From Lingula anatina (Eukaryota; Brachiopoda; Lingulata; Lingulida; Lingulidae), in assembly GCF_001039355.2 (NCBI RefSeq), contig NW_019775081.1, forward strand, positions 35,971 to 99,970: DNA of 64,000 nt. The letters are read 5' to 3'. Below, in pieces: positions 53,501-64,000 of this stretch; position 1 is the stretch's first letter, and each line of letters starts with the position of its first letter. The notes below the pieces were generated by a model, which did not search any database, was not told the origin of the DNA, and saw nothing but the letters and a program-made list of their open reading frames with translations. A program made the translations under genes and the position numbers.

Positions 53501-56500
53501 TTGATGCAGTGTAGATTAAGTTTATATAAACTTATGTAATGTTTTTGTAATCTGTTAATTCTGCCACAGCAGAGAATCTGAAGCCATAACAGTTGAATTA
53601 GTGCTGAAAAATCAGATGTGATGCATTAGTAGTTTTTTGGGGGTGAATCAATGAAAAAGTAAAATTGACAATTGGAATAGAAGTTAGTTCAGGGATGTTT
53701 TATTTTTAATAAAGTACTTGATACACAAATAGAATATCAAATGGAAGATTAAGAAATATCATTCCACAAAACTTTTTTGAATTTTGTCACAGAGGTGTCC
53801 AGTAAATATATCTGTGACTTAAACATGATATTCCTCTCAGTCTGCTGTCAATAGAAGGGCAGTTATGTTTGGCATCAAATATCGCTGCTGTTGCTAAAAA
53901 ATGGGTAGAGTGCTGTTTAATGCCTCCTTGGGGACTTGATGTGAATGCGGGATATTTTAAATACCACAGCTAAGCTTCACCTGAGCCGAACATGCCATTA
54001 TTGATGCAGAATGCGGGACTGATATGTTTGAAAGATCTACTATTCAGGACGTAAATGTAAATAAAATATTCAAAGAATTTTACCTTGGCACTCAAAACGT
54101 TCTATTTAACATAAGGACAAAAGGAGCGGAAAATATTAACCATGGCATTTAACTCTGATAGTATTAGCCTCAACAAGTGATGAAAAATTTTCCACAATCA
54201 ATGCTTTTTGTTTCATCAGAGTCAGTTTTTCTTTTTCTTGTAAACCTGGTTCCCATGCCCTTAGCTTGCATTGTAGCAAATGAATGCTTGAATAAAACCT
54301 ACCAGCATGTGCAAACTGACAGAAAGTGAATTATTCACATGTATACACAGTGAAGTTTAGACTGCATTTTATATATATATGACACATGAGTTTCAAAGCT
54401 TACCGGTTAAGTTTTTAAATTTTGTAACTCTTTCGTTTATTTTTTTTCAATAAGTGTAAAAGAATTTTATCTTGATTTTTAATATCCATCTATTCTCTTT
54501 TATCATTGGGATTTTTTATTTTTTCTCTATGCCTATGTATTTATCCAACTCTTTGTGGCTTACAGAATTATTAAATAATATGAGTGTGTTTTATATATTT
54601 GAAATATTTTGCACATTTTTCAAATCTTGTTCTTTTTTTAAATATGTTGTACCATTTTAATTTTCACAAAAAGGAAAATAATGTATGCTTGAGCAAAAGA
54701 TCCCTTTTTCTTTACTTTCAGAGATGCTTTGATTGTTCCTGCCATTAACTGTGGTACTAGCATCTTCGCTGGATTTGTAATCTTCTCCATCGTTGGCTTC
54801 ATGGCTCACGAGACTGGCCAAGATATCAAAGATGTGGTCACACAAGGTAGGTAATCATTTTTACCGTGAATCTCTGCGTGTTTTGGCTCATTTGTAAATC
54901 ATAACCAATTTTAATAAGATTTCTTTGATATCCATTCTTTGAAAGTTTTATAAAGGTTTATAGCTGTCAAAGTTGTGTAAGTATATTTTGGAGGCCCTTT
55001 AGTTTTATCCTAATCTTCCTTTCTGTTTTAGGTCCAGGCCTTGTGTTTGTGGTTTACCCTGAAGCTCTGGCTAAACTGCCAATCTCTCCACTGTGGGCAG
55101 TGCTCTTCTTTCTCATGTTGTTCACCATTGGTCTTGACAGTCAGGTAAAATGGTTTCCATGGCGACATCACTTCACAATATTGCGAAGTGTATCTCGCAG
55201 GACTGACAATTTTTGTTGCTCTTATTATCATGGGGTAAAAGAGAATGATATTTTTAACAAAATATAGATCCTGAAACATGTTAAGAAATATCCTGAAACA
55301 TACATAGTGTAAATTTACTGAAATAAGATGTCTCTGCTGTGTGGGACTGACCAACATTTATTTTTACATTAAGCAGAACAAATACTAAATACTTTATATT
55401 CTCTTTCTTTGGAGATCGATGATTTGACGTCAATATCATTGTCTTCCCAGATAATAGAGCAAGCTAATTTTAGTATGAAATTGGCATGTCAGTCCAGCTT
55501 TTATACAGCAGAGCTGCCCTACACAGTGCAGGATTTCAAAATTGAAATATCATTGTCTTTTTGAAAGAAAAATAAATGGCAAAAACATTTTGTTTTTCTA
55601 ATTAGGACGTAAAAAGAAAAGTGATACTTCAGTTTCTGATATTTAAACATGGTTATTTTCACTTTCTTCACAGAAAAATTTCCCCTTCCATTTTATTTGG
55701 CCTCTGCAAAGATAGTTCTGATAAATGACAATAACCCAGCATTTACAAGAAATTTAATTCATGATTAAAATTTCCCCTTTGTGCTTTATAAACTGGGTGT
55801 GAGTTTTGTCTTGCATTTAAGAAAAGAGCAGCTCTGTGATACTTATACAACATGTAATCTTAATCTTGTTGAACCTTGGGTCAATGCAGAAAATGTACAA
55901 ACAACAACAAATATATTTGTGTGCAAATCGGCATAAGCAGCAGCTCTAAAATTGCCAACTGGTATATTAAAAGCTGCATCTGAGAGAGATCTCCAATTAA
56001 TTATTTGCTTGCTCATTAAAATTGGGTAATACATTCTCTTTGTGAAAAGCAACCTGAAAAAGCTTGTGAATCGTGGTACCCTCATGCTGATAATATTGAT
56101 TCCATTAGCTGTTTCTTGGAAACGAGTAGTGGCTGCTTATGTTGGGCATACAGTTGGTTTTCTGTACAACTATCGTGCATGACTCAGTGTACTGTTCTTC
56201 ATGGGTGTATTGGTCACACTTGAGCTGTCTGAAATGGTCACTTGTCATTTAACTGCCATGGACAAACATTACAACTTGGTAGAGATTATCATTATGAAAA
56301 AAAAAAAAGATCTCGGATCACAGCTGCACATTATCATAACATTCTGTGTTTTGGAGCATTTAGTTTAAGAATCTGCCCTAGAAATCATTCTGAGGTGGCT
56401 TGTTCACATGATCTACTTGTCTAGTGTACATCTGGGATTTAAAAAGCCTTTAAACTGTTTAACAATAGTACTTCAGTTAGATTTTTCTCTCTTGCACAAG

Positions 56501-59500
56501 AAAAATTTTATTCATGAGCATTATGATGAAGAAAGAACCTAGGCTTTTGAATGGCTGTAGACAAGTGGTATGCATTGTGAAAGGTTAAAGCAAATCCATC
56601 ATGTGTTGATATGAATAGGCTGAGAATGAATGTTTGTAGGGCAGAAAAATGTGTATGTAAAAAGAAAAAAAAAAGATGCCCCCTGGTCTTCCCACTGAAG
56701 GTGATGGGATGTTGCAGTATGGAAGCAATGTAAGAAAAAACGTGGAGCACAATTGTGTGAAATAGAAGGTGCGACAGTACAATTGCAAGGAGTGGATCTG
56801 GTGCCACCTGGTACAGAGAGGGTAGTTAAATGGAGTCGGTCTATCATGACCAGTAGAAAGTTCTCATCATCCCATAGATAGGATACAAAAATAAGATATT
56901 ACCAGTGCAGCTCTGTGGTCTGAGCTCTTTCCATAAAATATCTTGGGTATATACTATTTAAGATATCTTAACTCACCGGAAACTACCAGTTTTGTGACCA
57001 TTTCGCTCTCCGTGCTGACACCTATATCTGTGTAGAATGGTTAGGAATGGTGGCTCATATAAAATTTATGCACATTTTGATTTTATATACCATGCATGTG
57101 AAGTAAGAGAGGAACTGTTGTGTGGTTGCTTTTTAAGTGTCATGTGATGAGTGTGAATGGAATAATGATGATATGAATATGGCTGTTTTTAGTATATATT
57201 ATAAAAGTTATAGTATAAAAGTAAGGTGTATGTTTAATTGCTTTGTGCTATTTTTTTAATGAAATTGATTGATATTTTAAAGTCAAAATTGAGCTTTTGC
57301 TTTGGGTTATAGGTGCTGTATTGTATTAAAATAATGCAGTATGTTTTGTTTTTTTTTAGAAATTATTTTTTACAAAAATCATTTAATATTTGGATACACT
57401 TTTTTATGCTTGAAAGACATTCAAAGAAAAATTCAATGATTCAAAGATTTGGTTACACTGAATGTGACTGCTGTTTGCTAGATTCTTGTGCCATTTTCAT
57501 TTGTGAATGTGAAAGAGAAAGTGCTGTATATAGGAATGAGAGGAGTGATTCTGTGGCATTTTATCACATTCTTCAAAAAGGAAATCCATATGATATCAGT
57601 GCCAAAAATTTCCCCAATTTGGAAGTTTCCATTTTTATAATAAAATGCAAAAGAAACCATAGTTTTTGTATTTTGGTACAAACAGAAGTGGATTTTTATA
57701 TTCAGCATACTCTTAATTGACATTGCTGTTTGACAGCAGTGGCCGAAATGTGCTTAAAATATTGCTATCAAAACCATATCTTGAAATATTTTATCCACTG
57801 ATATCATATGGTGCCTCTATATCATGAATAATGTAGTTGTATGAACCTGTTATATCAAATTTCATCAACTTATGGTTTTATATTCATTGAAGAAGCAGGT
57901 TTATTACTCTTTAGCTTGTCTGATTTCTATCTTGAGGGATGAAAGTTTCTGGATACTATTGTATACGATACAATTGTTTTTGTATCATATAACTTTATGT
58001 CCTGCTTTCCAACCATCAGATAAAATGAAGACTAAACATCCTGTGGCTCATATTTAAACAAAGGTAATGCCTTATCAGCAAACTATTAATCACATGTAAT
58101 GGAGTCTGGTTATATTTTTGTGTAGATATTTTTCTACCATGTTTTTTGCAAAGCTGATGCTGGTATTTTTGTGATTTTTTTTAAATAGCCCTACCTTTTT
58201 GATGATAATATGTAAGAGTTCTGTACTCATTTTTTTTGTGCAAATGTGTATTTTTCCCCTTTATATACATGTAAAATATAATTTAACTAGTATTGTGCTA
58301 AAGTAAGATTTGCATGCATAAGCCTATGTCATCTTTTCTCTGAGACATAATGTGAAGGATATTTTTTACTTTTGAAATTAGCAACTATTGTGTTAGACAT
58401 AATTTTATGTCTTGCTGTTTTTTTTACTCAAAGACACCAAGATTTGGTAAATTTAATTGTTTACATGGTTGACTAATATTTTTTACTGAATATGAAATTG
58501 TAGCAGATCAAGGTAAGGTAAAGTGCATTTCCTGATAAACATTTTAAAGCTATTCCCACTGCTGTAATCATGCGTCATCTGCTAGTCATGTTTAATCCAA
58601 TAATGTATGATCATGATGGAAATTTCCACAGGAAATCTGCACACATAATTTATTATGCTGACACGTCAACCACAACCTTGATGATATGCAGTAGATTTTT
58701 CCTTTGTTGTGTAACACGTGGCTGCTAGTGCTAAAACTGAATTAAAAAAAAATTTTTTTTTGGTAATCTTGCTTTACTGAAGACTACTTTACCCATGTTT
58801 TTGTCATATTGGAAAGAAGCATTTGTAAATGGTGTAGTTTTGACATCTGTATTGATTTTTTCATACTACAGACTGGCAATTTTGTAGATGAGTATTTCAT
58901 TACTTCTTTCATGGAATCAATATTATGCATAGCTAGAAAGAATCTTCAGTAGAGCAATACGTTGAAGACGTTGACACATGGCTTTGTAATTGCCTAAAAA
59001 TATTGATTTTCTTTGAGGTTGGCAAGAGTCATTGTAAAGAACTTAAAGGAAAGGTATCAGGCATTTTGTGATAACATTGTGTTGGATGTGTTAGAGATGT
59101 ATCATATAAACATTTAGAGCCATGGGATGTGCTAGGGTAAACTGACAGAGTATCCATTGTCCTAAATATTCAGGGTATTAATCACCAGTCAGATTTCTGA
59201 AAAATCACATTTTGTGCAGACAGCACTGAAAATAATTCATGTTGAGGCATGATATAATTCATGCATTTTGTTTCTGTTGCGGCATACCCATTTTGGATGA
59301 GAAATTTGAGTATTTTTTTCCAGTTGATGATTTGCAATCGTGAGATGCTCTGTCAGCTTTATTTCATCGCGACTTAAATGTGTTTTTTCCACCCCAGCGG
59401 ATGATGTGTTGTGGGGGCTGCCTCAAGAGTCTCGTCGGCGGCAACAACCAAAGTAATGTGACTGACTCTAAGTTAAACTTGTAATCCTCGCTGCATTTTG

Positions 59501-62236
59501 TCATGCTTTAAAGTATGTGTGCAGTCGAGGCAAAAATGCAGCATTTTTGTATGTGGTCTGTTTTTACGTGTAGCAGGGAAAATTGCTCATGGACAGTTCA
59601 CTGATGTGAAGTTAGCATTTTGAAGGGAGATTAACTTGGTGTGAAATTCTGGTTGGCATTTTTCAAAAAAAAAAAAAAAAAAAGAAAGAAATAGATTTTT
59701 AATTTCAGTTCTGACATGTGCCTTTTGATGACAGGTTTTTGAAAATATTATCTTGCTTTCATTTTTTGAGTAAATATCCTAAGATATTATAGACATACTG
59801 AAAACAAATTGTGCCATATCAAGAATGCATCTTGTTCATCCTTCTACAAAAAAGCAAAAGAATCGAAATAGAATGCTGTCTATGCAATCGTTTCATTTTG
59901 CCGCTGCTACAATGTGAATAGGACATTTTATTTGGTGGAAGAGAATAGCACTAAGTTCAGGGTGCACTTTGGCAAAATAATAGTGACACAGTTGATTTGA
60001 GGTAAAGTTTCTTCACATTAAACTTTAATGTGCTTGGATATGTATATAGAAACATATGGGTAGGGAAGGGAATGGTAATGAACCAGTTTTGACTGGGTAA
60101 AATCTAAAATGTGGACTTTGCTACAATGAAACTGTGGTCACATTAAAAACAAGAATTTTACCCCTGCTTACACGGAACAACAGAGCTACATTTTTGCCTT
60201 ACTGCATAATGCATCTGTTATTATATTAAGATATTTATTTATATGCATTTGATATGTCACTCACAAGTATAATTGGATGGATTTTGAAATCTCAAACTCT
60301 GTTCTTAAACTGAAATCTCTGGCCATTAAATAACCAAAAAATTTCTAAATTTGTTTGGATTTGCTCCTGATTAGGTCCTATGATACTTGTGAGTAGAAGT
60401 AAAGTAGAGAAAATTTGCACATCGTTAAATCTCTTTCACAGTTGATCTAATAAATTAAAGTAAATTATTAACAAAATTTTGTTTTTGCCTTAAGTCTTAA
60501 CCTTTCGATTAGAATGTGCAAATTTTCGACGATAAGTATAAGATCAAACTTTAAAAGAACTGTCATGAAGTGGAGTTGGGAACTTTTCCCGTGGAACATG
60601 TAAATCAATAATGGGCTCATGCACCCTAAATTTGAGAACGCTTGTCATAAACCTCAAAGATCATGGTTAACTGATTATAATAAGAAAAATGCAACTCCTG
60701 GCTCCTGCCTGTTCTTTTAAGGTTCGATATTTGCTGTGCATTTCAAATGTAAATGCACCCTTTATAACGATATCCCTGCTTATTCTCTGCTTTGTATTTT
60801 TGTAGTTTGGGATGTTTGAAACCATGACCAGTGCTTTTCTTGACGAGTTCCCAAAACTTCTGCGTAAGAGAAAGATGCTGTTCACGGCTGTGATGTGCGT
60901 TGTAGAATTCCTGATTGGCATACCACTTGTCATGCAGGTAAGTCTGTTTCTTAACTATTTCCATTTTTATTAAGATGTAATTTGAATTATAATTTGAGTG
61001 GGTAGTCATGTTCCAGTAGGTTTATAGAGGATGGGATGGGGGGGGAGAGTGTACTGTGCACATGTATATGCCACCTATATCAATGGATTTTTGACCACTG
61101 GCATTTAGATTGAATTCATTTTCACTGTACTATGAGGCTAGTTATGATTGCCTCTTTCAACTCATTTTGCTATCTGTAAGTGTTGTCTTAACCTTGGTTT
61201 GCTCACAGTTATGGGGTAAGAGTGAACCAAGATCGTGTGTGTGTTAATGTTCTAATGTTTTGTTATCTTCAGGGTGGCATCTACATTCTACAAATCATGG
61301 ACTGGTACTGCGCCACATTCTCCCTGATGATCCTCTCCTTCTTGGAATGCATGGTCATTGCCTGGATTTACGGTAAAAATAAAAATTATATTTATTTCTA
61401 AGGCTCTATAATTCTAAATCTCTTTAAAAAATTTATTCTGCCATTTTTTAAATGGTTATTGGCCAGAGTTGCTGAATTTTCTTGAATGATGACTTGTTTA
61501 CACATAGTTATTATTGCCTCTCCCCAGGTGTGGATCGTTTTTACAAGGACATTGAGCTGATGATTGGGTACAAACCTCCAATTGTATACAAGTATGCCTG
61601 GTGTTACGTCACTCCTTTGGTGATTGTGGTATGTAGCATTTTCTAAATAACTTAACAGATCTGCCTTTTTTGTTTGTGGTAATGATTTACAAATTTTAAA
61701 CACTTTTTAAAAAACAATTTATGTTTTCGAGATCTGGAACGTTTTTGAAACTTTTTCATGAGATAGCTTTCTGACTTGAATTCATCGCACCTTTCAGCAT
61801 TTTTATTTTGAATTGGTTGGTTTTGAACAAATTCATGTTCTGGCATGTGTATTAGAATTAAGTTCAAATTAAACAAAGCTCCTTCTTGTACTTCCTACAT
61901 TTTTTTCTCCACACTAATCTCATATGTGTCTTTACCTTTCAGTTCATCCTAATCGCCAGCTTGGCCATGCACACTCCTGTCACCTATGGCGATGTTGTCT
62001 ATCCTGAATGGGCCGTTGGGCTAGGCTGGGTGATGGCATCCATTTCCATGGTGCCAGTACCAATTGTCATGATTGTCAAGATTTTGAGGGAGGAAGGTTC
62101 TTTTGTAGAGGTATGTATACATCTAGTGGTGAGAAATTTACAACTATGCATTAAAAAAACAAAAAAACAAACAAAAAAAAACATTGTTTGTTGGGACAGT
62201 GTTGTAGAGAGATAAATATTGGAAGAAATATGAAAG

Positions 62237-62297
<61 letters not shown>

Positions 62298-62641
62298 TAT
62301 ATATTGGTGGTATGTTGAATATGTTGATCTTTTTTATTTATGAGAAGATAACATATGATGGCTAATTCTTCCCTATCTAATTTTAGCGTGTGAAGAAGCT
62401 AGTCCGACCTGCTCCAGAGTGGGGACCAGCTGTGTTATCCCACAGAAAGAGGTACCTCTTAACACTGCCTCCCGCAGAGAGGAGTCGTATGGTGAAAGAC
62501 CTTTCCACGTGTAGCTCCCTAAGCACGGGAATAAACGACGAGGAAAGCAATAGTGGGAGCAGTGACTGTGACAGAGATGAAAAGAGCGCAATCGAAATGG
62601 ACTGTTTGATGCACGAATCTGAAATCAAATTGAATGTATGA
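41544..62641 (+). CDS. SLC6 sodium/chloride-coupled transporter, glycine-transporter-like (14 exons, 698 aa)
   Basis: Exons: 41544-41615, 44875-45073, 47128-47259, 48950-49277, 49506-49638, 49961-50095, 52073-52176, 54722-54846, 55032-55144, 60806-60937, 61273-61372, 61528-61628, 61943-62110 and 62387-62641 (stop). All have GT-AG borders and all phases agree. TM1 carries the family signature [15 protein letters not shown] (residues about 70-84). ECL2 has the conserved disulfide pair Cys175/Cys184 and six N-glycosylation sequons (192, 197, 202, 209, 215, 229). TM6 reads [18 protein letters not shown]; Gly347 is at the position that is Gly in GlyT1 and Ser in GlyT2. TM8 has [12 protein letters not shown]. 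The C-terminal [14 protein letters not shown] also matches GlyTs. Plasma-membrane uptake of glycine or a related small amino acid, driven by Na+/Cl-, is the likely role. The tail is acidic/serine-rich and ends KLNV (class II PDZ-like). Exon 1 is inferred from its ATG, strong donor GTGAGT and phase. Substrate is not proven. Confidence 0.93.
41687..42281. repeat. perfect 297-bp direct duplication meeting at an n (41984), in SLC6 intron 1
   Basis: 41687-41983 and 41985-42281 read identically, from GTACACGCCGCATAATG to AACTATTTGGA, with the n exactly between them. The most economical explanation is two overlapping contig ends placed end to end. Confidence 0.95.
42762..42983 (+). pseudogene. unrecognised coding-like fragment in SLC6 intron 1
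   Basis: A 73-codon frame with balanced amino-acid composition in AT-rich surroundings, containing [20 protein letters not shown] and [14 protein letters not shown]. No convincing splice sites link it to the SLC6 gene and I do not recognise the family. It may be an old transposon or retroposed fragment. Confidence 0.25.
43206..43240. repeat. (TA)n followed by poly-T
   Basis: Short (TA)n of about 22 bases at 43206-43228, then a T-run, in SLC6 intron 1. Confidence 0.9.
50783..50814. repeat. (CA)n microsatellite in SLC6 intron 6
   Basis: About 15 CA units with one CG interruption. Confidence 0.95.
55145..60805 (+). other. long SLC6 intron 9 (5.7 kb)
   Basis: Lies between TM8-encoding exon 9 and exon 10. 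Apart from the possible alternative exon at 59398-59484 it holds only unsupported short frames (for example 57313-57720) and homopolymers (A-run near 59665-59683). Confidence 0.7.
59398..59484 (+). CDS. candidate alternative last exon in SLC6 intron 9, or exon of a nested gene
   Basis: A good acceptor (TTTTTTCCACCCCAG, ending at 59397) opens a frame of 28 codons and a TAA at 59482-59484. The peptide begins [15 protein letters not shown] and ends [10 protein letters not shown]. The stretch is GC-richer than the intron around it. Exon 9 of the transporter ends in phase 0, so it would join in frame and yield a protein truncated at about residue 475, ending after about TM8. The Cys-rich start could be palmitoylated at the membrane face. 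It could instead belong to an unrelated nested gene whose other exons I did not find, or be chance. Confidence 0.35.
   Translation, partial: RMMCCGGCLKSLVGGNNQSNVTDSKLNL
62240..62290. repeat. (TA)n microsatellite in last SLC6 intron
   Basis: About 25 TA units, about 100 bases before the acceptor of the last exon. Confidence 0.95.
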
Positions 62642-64000
62642 GGGGACCAGCTAATGAGATCATGTTTGTATTTGTATTCAGAGGTTCATGGCTGCTCAAA
62701 GGTTGAGAGGACTTAAAGAAATGGGGTGCAGCGCTGAAGAGTTTTGTTCTACCGGTGAGGGCAGCAGGGTGCTGTGCTGTGCTGTAGAGGTGGCTGCCTG
62801 GCCATCATTAGCCCTAAAGTTTCAAAGCTCTTTCTACTGCTCCACAGCTGAGTAAAATTGAGACACACACAACAAAAGCAAATGTTAAGTAACTAACTTC
62901 GTGTAATCAAGCTTGATTGGAGATAACGATTGTTAGAAAATACCATTATTGAATAGGTAACTAGGGGCTGATTGTGTGCACCACACCCTGAGTACACAGC
63001 GGATTGCTTGATGTACTGCCCTTCAAGCGGTGTACTTATCCAAGCATCGGATACCTGTGTTCCACAGGGTGATGTGTATATCAACAGCCCTGAGATGCCT
63101 CATACTAATATTTGCTCAATTTATATTGAACATGATATTGTATACGAACATTCATTCAGTATCCAAACAGTCACTGCCATGGTAACACAGTTTAGGCAGT
63201 TACATATAGCTAAGCATTAGTCACTTATGGTCTGGTCTTACGTGAGCTGTGTATGAGCTGTCTAGTCTTAAAGATGCTCCATCATCACAATGAATCAGGG
63301 GGGATTTTCGGAGTTAAAACTCTGTGGGGGATGGAAGCTGACATTGCTGTGCAAAATGTAATTCAGTAAAATCTTATTTTTCTCACTTCAAATTGAAAAT
63401 TAAATGAATTTGGCCCTGTTTTGCACATTGAATATTTTTTCTAGAAATTGTCCTCGATATATTACTTTCACAGTCAGGAGAAGTTCGGCATGATAAAAAA
63501 ATCGTAGTCTTATAAGATAGTATAAATGATGGAGCATTTTTAAGAAGCAGACGATTGACTGGAGTATGCTCCGTAGTGCCATGCAAGTGTGACTGTGATA
63601 CTCCAGAGGCCACATTAAAAAAAAAAAAAAAAAAAAGAGAGAAAAAGAGGCTTTATTATCCCATGTAGCTACATTGTTACTTCTTTGTATTAAGTTTGAC
63701 CAATTATTTGTGAATTCTGATACTTTTAGTATTAACTCGCATTTATTTCCTTGAGCACGTTTCTCACATATCCAGATAATGTTTATTCTAAGTTTAAAGG
63801 TCCAATTTCGATGAGTGGAGAGATTCAACAATGCAAAGACTTTTCATTGTATTTGTGAGAGTTGTTCACTAAGTTAAACTCGCTGTCCTTTGTTTTCAAG
63901 TCATTTTGTTGGTCTAATGAATGTATTATTCTAATGGGGATTAGATCTCTCTCAATCCTAAGTATATTTTGTACTCTTTATTTTAGAAAAAAGAAATGTA
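62642..64000 (+). other. SLC6 3'UTR and downstream flank
   Basis: No further exon seen. ATTAAA followed by an A-run of about 20 at 63614-63635 might mark a polyadenylation site or a retroposed tail. Open frames on either strand here (for example 63400-63831, minus) are AT-rich and unsupported. Confidence 0.4.

Noticed and set aside
57313-57720. 135-codon frame in SLC6 intron 9
   Set aside because: AT-rich, no splice or family support.
63400-63831. 143-codon minus-strand frame
   Set aside because: Phe-run from the A tract in the SLC6 3' flank, no recognisable motif.

Overview
This is a window of animal nuclear DNA: AT-rich, spliced genes with GT-AG introns, many microsatellites and many decayed transposons. 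The transposon mix (Ty3/gypsy with an env-like region, Harbinger-type MITEs, YqaJ/SAP fragments) and the gene set suggest a marine invertebrate, perhaps a lophotrochozoan or a basal deuterostome. The species cannot be named from the sequence. Single ambiguous bases (n) at 7211, 27662, 30544, 39794 and 41984 look like contig joins or low-quality calls.

Layout: (1) 1-2428, last exons (+ strand) of an unrecognised gene, then a long 3'UTR/intergenic stretch. (2) 5658 to about 7100, first three exons (+) of a trehalase (GH37); the catalytic remainder is not found downstream. (3) 7.2-27.7 kb, a repeat-rich block without a complete gene. It holds inverted arrays of a 16-bp minisatellite around SAP/YqaJ fragments, a decayed minus-strand Ty3/gypsy element, two inverted copies of a Harbinger-like repeat, a 255-bp MITE with TAA target duplication, and several tandem duplications. 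(4) 27938-30359, first five exons (- strand) of SDAD1/SDA1; the rest of this gene is also missing. (5) 32722-33231, an intact single-exon 169-codon CDS (-) for a small glycine-rich membrane-like protein. (6) 34-41 kb, no gene seen, only simple repeats, a small MITE and a perfect duplication across an n. (7) 41544-62641, a complete 14-exon SLC6 transporter gene (+) of 698 codons, most like the glycine transporters, with a TATA box and a possible alternative last exon inside intron 9.

The trehalase fragment reads rightwards into the n at 7211. The SDAD1 fragment reads leftwards into the n at 27662. Neither continuation lies between them, so the repeat block may be misplaced or its neighbours collapsed. 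Likewise the two near-perfect direct duplications at 39.4-40.2 kb and 41.7-42.3 kb each meet exactly at a single n, which suggests contig ends joined without merging their overlap. The genes share no obvious pathway; they look like ordinary dispersed animal genes.
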